In this document: in pieces, positions 63,901 to 64,000 of the stretch
How positions within the stretch are numbered: position 1 is the stretch's first letter
How the letters are laid out: each line of letters begins with the position of its first letter
Assembly (NCBI GenBank): GCA_016710325.1
Contig: JADJXK010000001.1
Location: 2,108,001-2,172,000, forward strand
Origin: Candidatus Leptofilum proximum
GTDB lineage: Bacteria; Chloroflexota; Anaerolineae; Promineifilales; Promineifilaceae
Length of the DNA: 64,000 bases
Direction: 5' to 3'
Position numbers and translations under genes: made by a program
The notes under the pieces: generated by a model
Databases searched by the model: none
Seen by the model: only the letters and a program-made list of their open reading frames with translations
Told to the model about the DNA's origin: nothing

Positions 63901-64000
63901 CGCCAGTCAAGCTGGGTGAGCGGCAGCGCCACCGTGCGGACCACGGTTTGCAGCGGTTCGTCGGCCTCTTCCCAGAAGAAGGCGGTGCGGAATGCTTCGT
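60996..64000 (-). CDS. NRPS module C-A-PCP (N-terminus beyond the window)
   Basis: The frame is open to the right edge (codons before the GTG at 63944 read as C-domain sequence, AFRTAFFWEEADEPLQ), so the start lies outside. Visible parts are a C domain with HHHILFDGWS, an A domain (TSGSTGQPKG, NTYGPTETTI, YRTGDRARF, GKIDYRALP with the A10 lysine) and a PCP (LGGHSLLITQ) with an acidic helical tail (EKLEALDEEEVELML) that may dock to the next protein. The A code read by eye is DTEDIGTIVK, which I do not assign. This A domain has no repeat insert. The gene precedes the giant NRPS by 11 bp. Confidence 0.94.
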   Translation of the reverse strand, partial: EAFRTAFFWEEADEPLQTVVRTVALPLTQLDWRGVSEAQQMVRLQELMAAERQRGFDLSEPPLLRLYVIQTAVNQHIILVNHHHILFDGWSNVVVHMEVRALYDAYRRGETADLPTPTPFREYIAWLRRQDESEAKTYWQSVLDGFVEATPIPVGSGLSQGVYGAVTAYAEEKVTLPADVWAGLQTLLARENITYNNFMHAVWGILLNRYSGENDLVFGTVVHGRPTELPQFDRMVGLFINVLPVRLQFSKEEPVLTWLKHSHEGFVAQSQFSHISLEQIQQWNNFPRERNLFHSLFINNNPATENVGTPPSDTRSLFVQEKTNYPLNFYLKTKEVLQISYDPTLFTAAAVQRMLAHVVQIVHNIVANPGQRMADLTILPAAERQLLKSWNNPAPATATGSLVADFAARAAQSPQAVAVINPEAGPLTFAELDDRANRLAHHLRERGLANGRIGLHVQRALDFPVGFWAILKSGSTYVPLDPKLPEQRLAFMIADAGLDAIITQSSVQAALPTAVPKLLIDQLALAEAPPVNEDPAETAVILYTSGSTGQPKGVRLPHAALHSYVQTAVTQFRLTTRDKVLQFASIGFDTSLEELCPAHLAGATLVLRSEDSLSSVQAFFAFCQQHQITVLDLPTAFWHTLTIEMQRNPGLQLPASVHTIIIGGERAAPEHLATWQQVAPAHVTLWNTYGPTETTIVAVACPIAGPSAVAEAALAPIGRPVASARVIVVDQYDQLAPIGVPGELLIGGPQLALGYVGLEAETQARFIADPFAAGERVYRTGDRARFLADGILQFVGRTDRQIKLRGHRIEPDAIEHVLNQHPDVADTAVAARPDAQNNLQIIAYVIPRNGRTPDKQTLTSHLRQQLPAYMIPAAFVTVDTFPKTTHGKIDYRALPAPTFQAEDAAQYAAPRTPIEETLAELFSELTHAPKIGLYDNFFQLGGHSLLITQLASRIHSTFEVELSLRALFENPTVIDMAILIEERMLEKLEALDEEEVELML

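Overview
The window reads as chromosomal DNA of a free-living, GC-rich member of the Chloroflexota, probably of the Anaerolineae type. This is an inference from gene content: SBBP/propeller secreted proteins with a C-terminal VYLPTVIR tail, AfsR/SARP-like NB-ARC-TPR regulators, an XPB-Bax1 pair, an argCBD-argG cluster, and many dispersed palindromic intergenic repeats. A strong genomic signature supports one native background. The octamer palindrome ACGGCCGT recurs at very high density in most genes, in all reading frames (seen as TAV, NGR or RP in the proteins), and is nearly absent from the mobile and foreign-looking segments.

Layout: 1-5391 (-), two hybrid two-component kinases in one operon, the second running off the left edge. 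5704-8323 (+), an XPB-type helicase overlapping a Bax1-type nuclease. 8331-8951 (-), a lipoprotein. 9116-10060 (-), an IS110-type recombinase with a structured non-coding end. 10393-13485 (-), an AfsR-like regulator, divergent from 13793-20290 (+), which holds an ABC ATPase and permease, a FecR-like lipoprotein and a secreted SBBP-repeat protein ending in a strong terminator. 20491-29656 is an accessory island. It has a LuxR fragment, an unrecognised two-gene operon (1032 and 854 aa, ATGA overlap) and an IS481-like element whose left inverted repeat is split by an IS4-like element. The nesting can be resolved to the base.

29913-35684 (-) is an arginine operon in the order argC, argB, argD, GNAT, NAGS-like GNAT fused to ArgG. 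Upstream of argC is a textbook attenuator: a promoter, a 27-codon leader with four consecutive Arg codons, a mutually exclusive antiterminator and a 12-bp terminator with nine Us. I consider this the most interesting regulatory system here. Almost every gap in this operon carries a perfect palindrome.

35827-38720 (+) has a lipoprotein and a membrane PAS histidine kinase. 38838-39764 (-) is a dihaem cytochrome c. 39813-64000 (-) is a non-ribosomal peptide synthetase operon: a C-A-PCP protein (cut by the right edge), a 6416-aa NRPS (half-C, A, PCP, three C-A-PCP modules, a C plus dead A without PCP, C-A-PCP-TE), a type II thioesterase and an acyl-CoA dehydrogenase. Five A domains carry in-frame, intergenic-type tandem repeats at one and the same site, just before core motif A7. 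Similar repeat DNA sits inside argD and in the GNAT-ArgG junction, so short repeats invading coding sequence is a theme of the window.

Limits: all family calls are by eye from sequence motifs, without database search.
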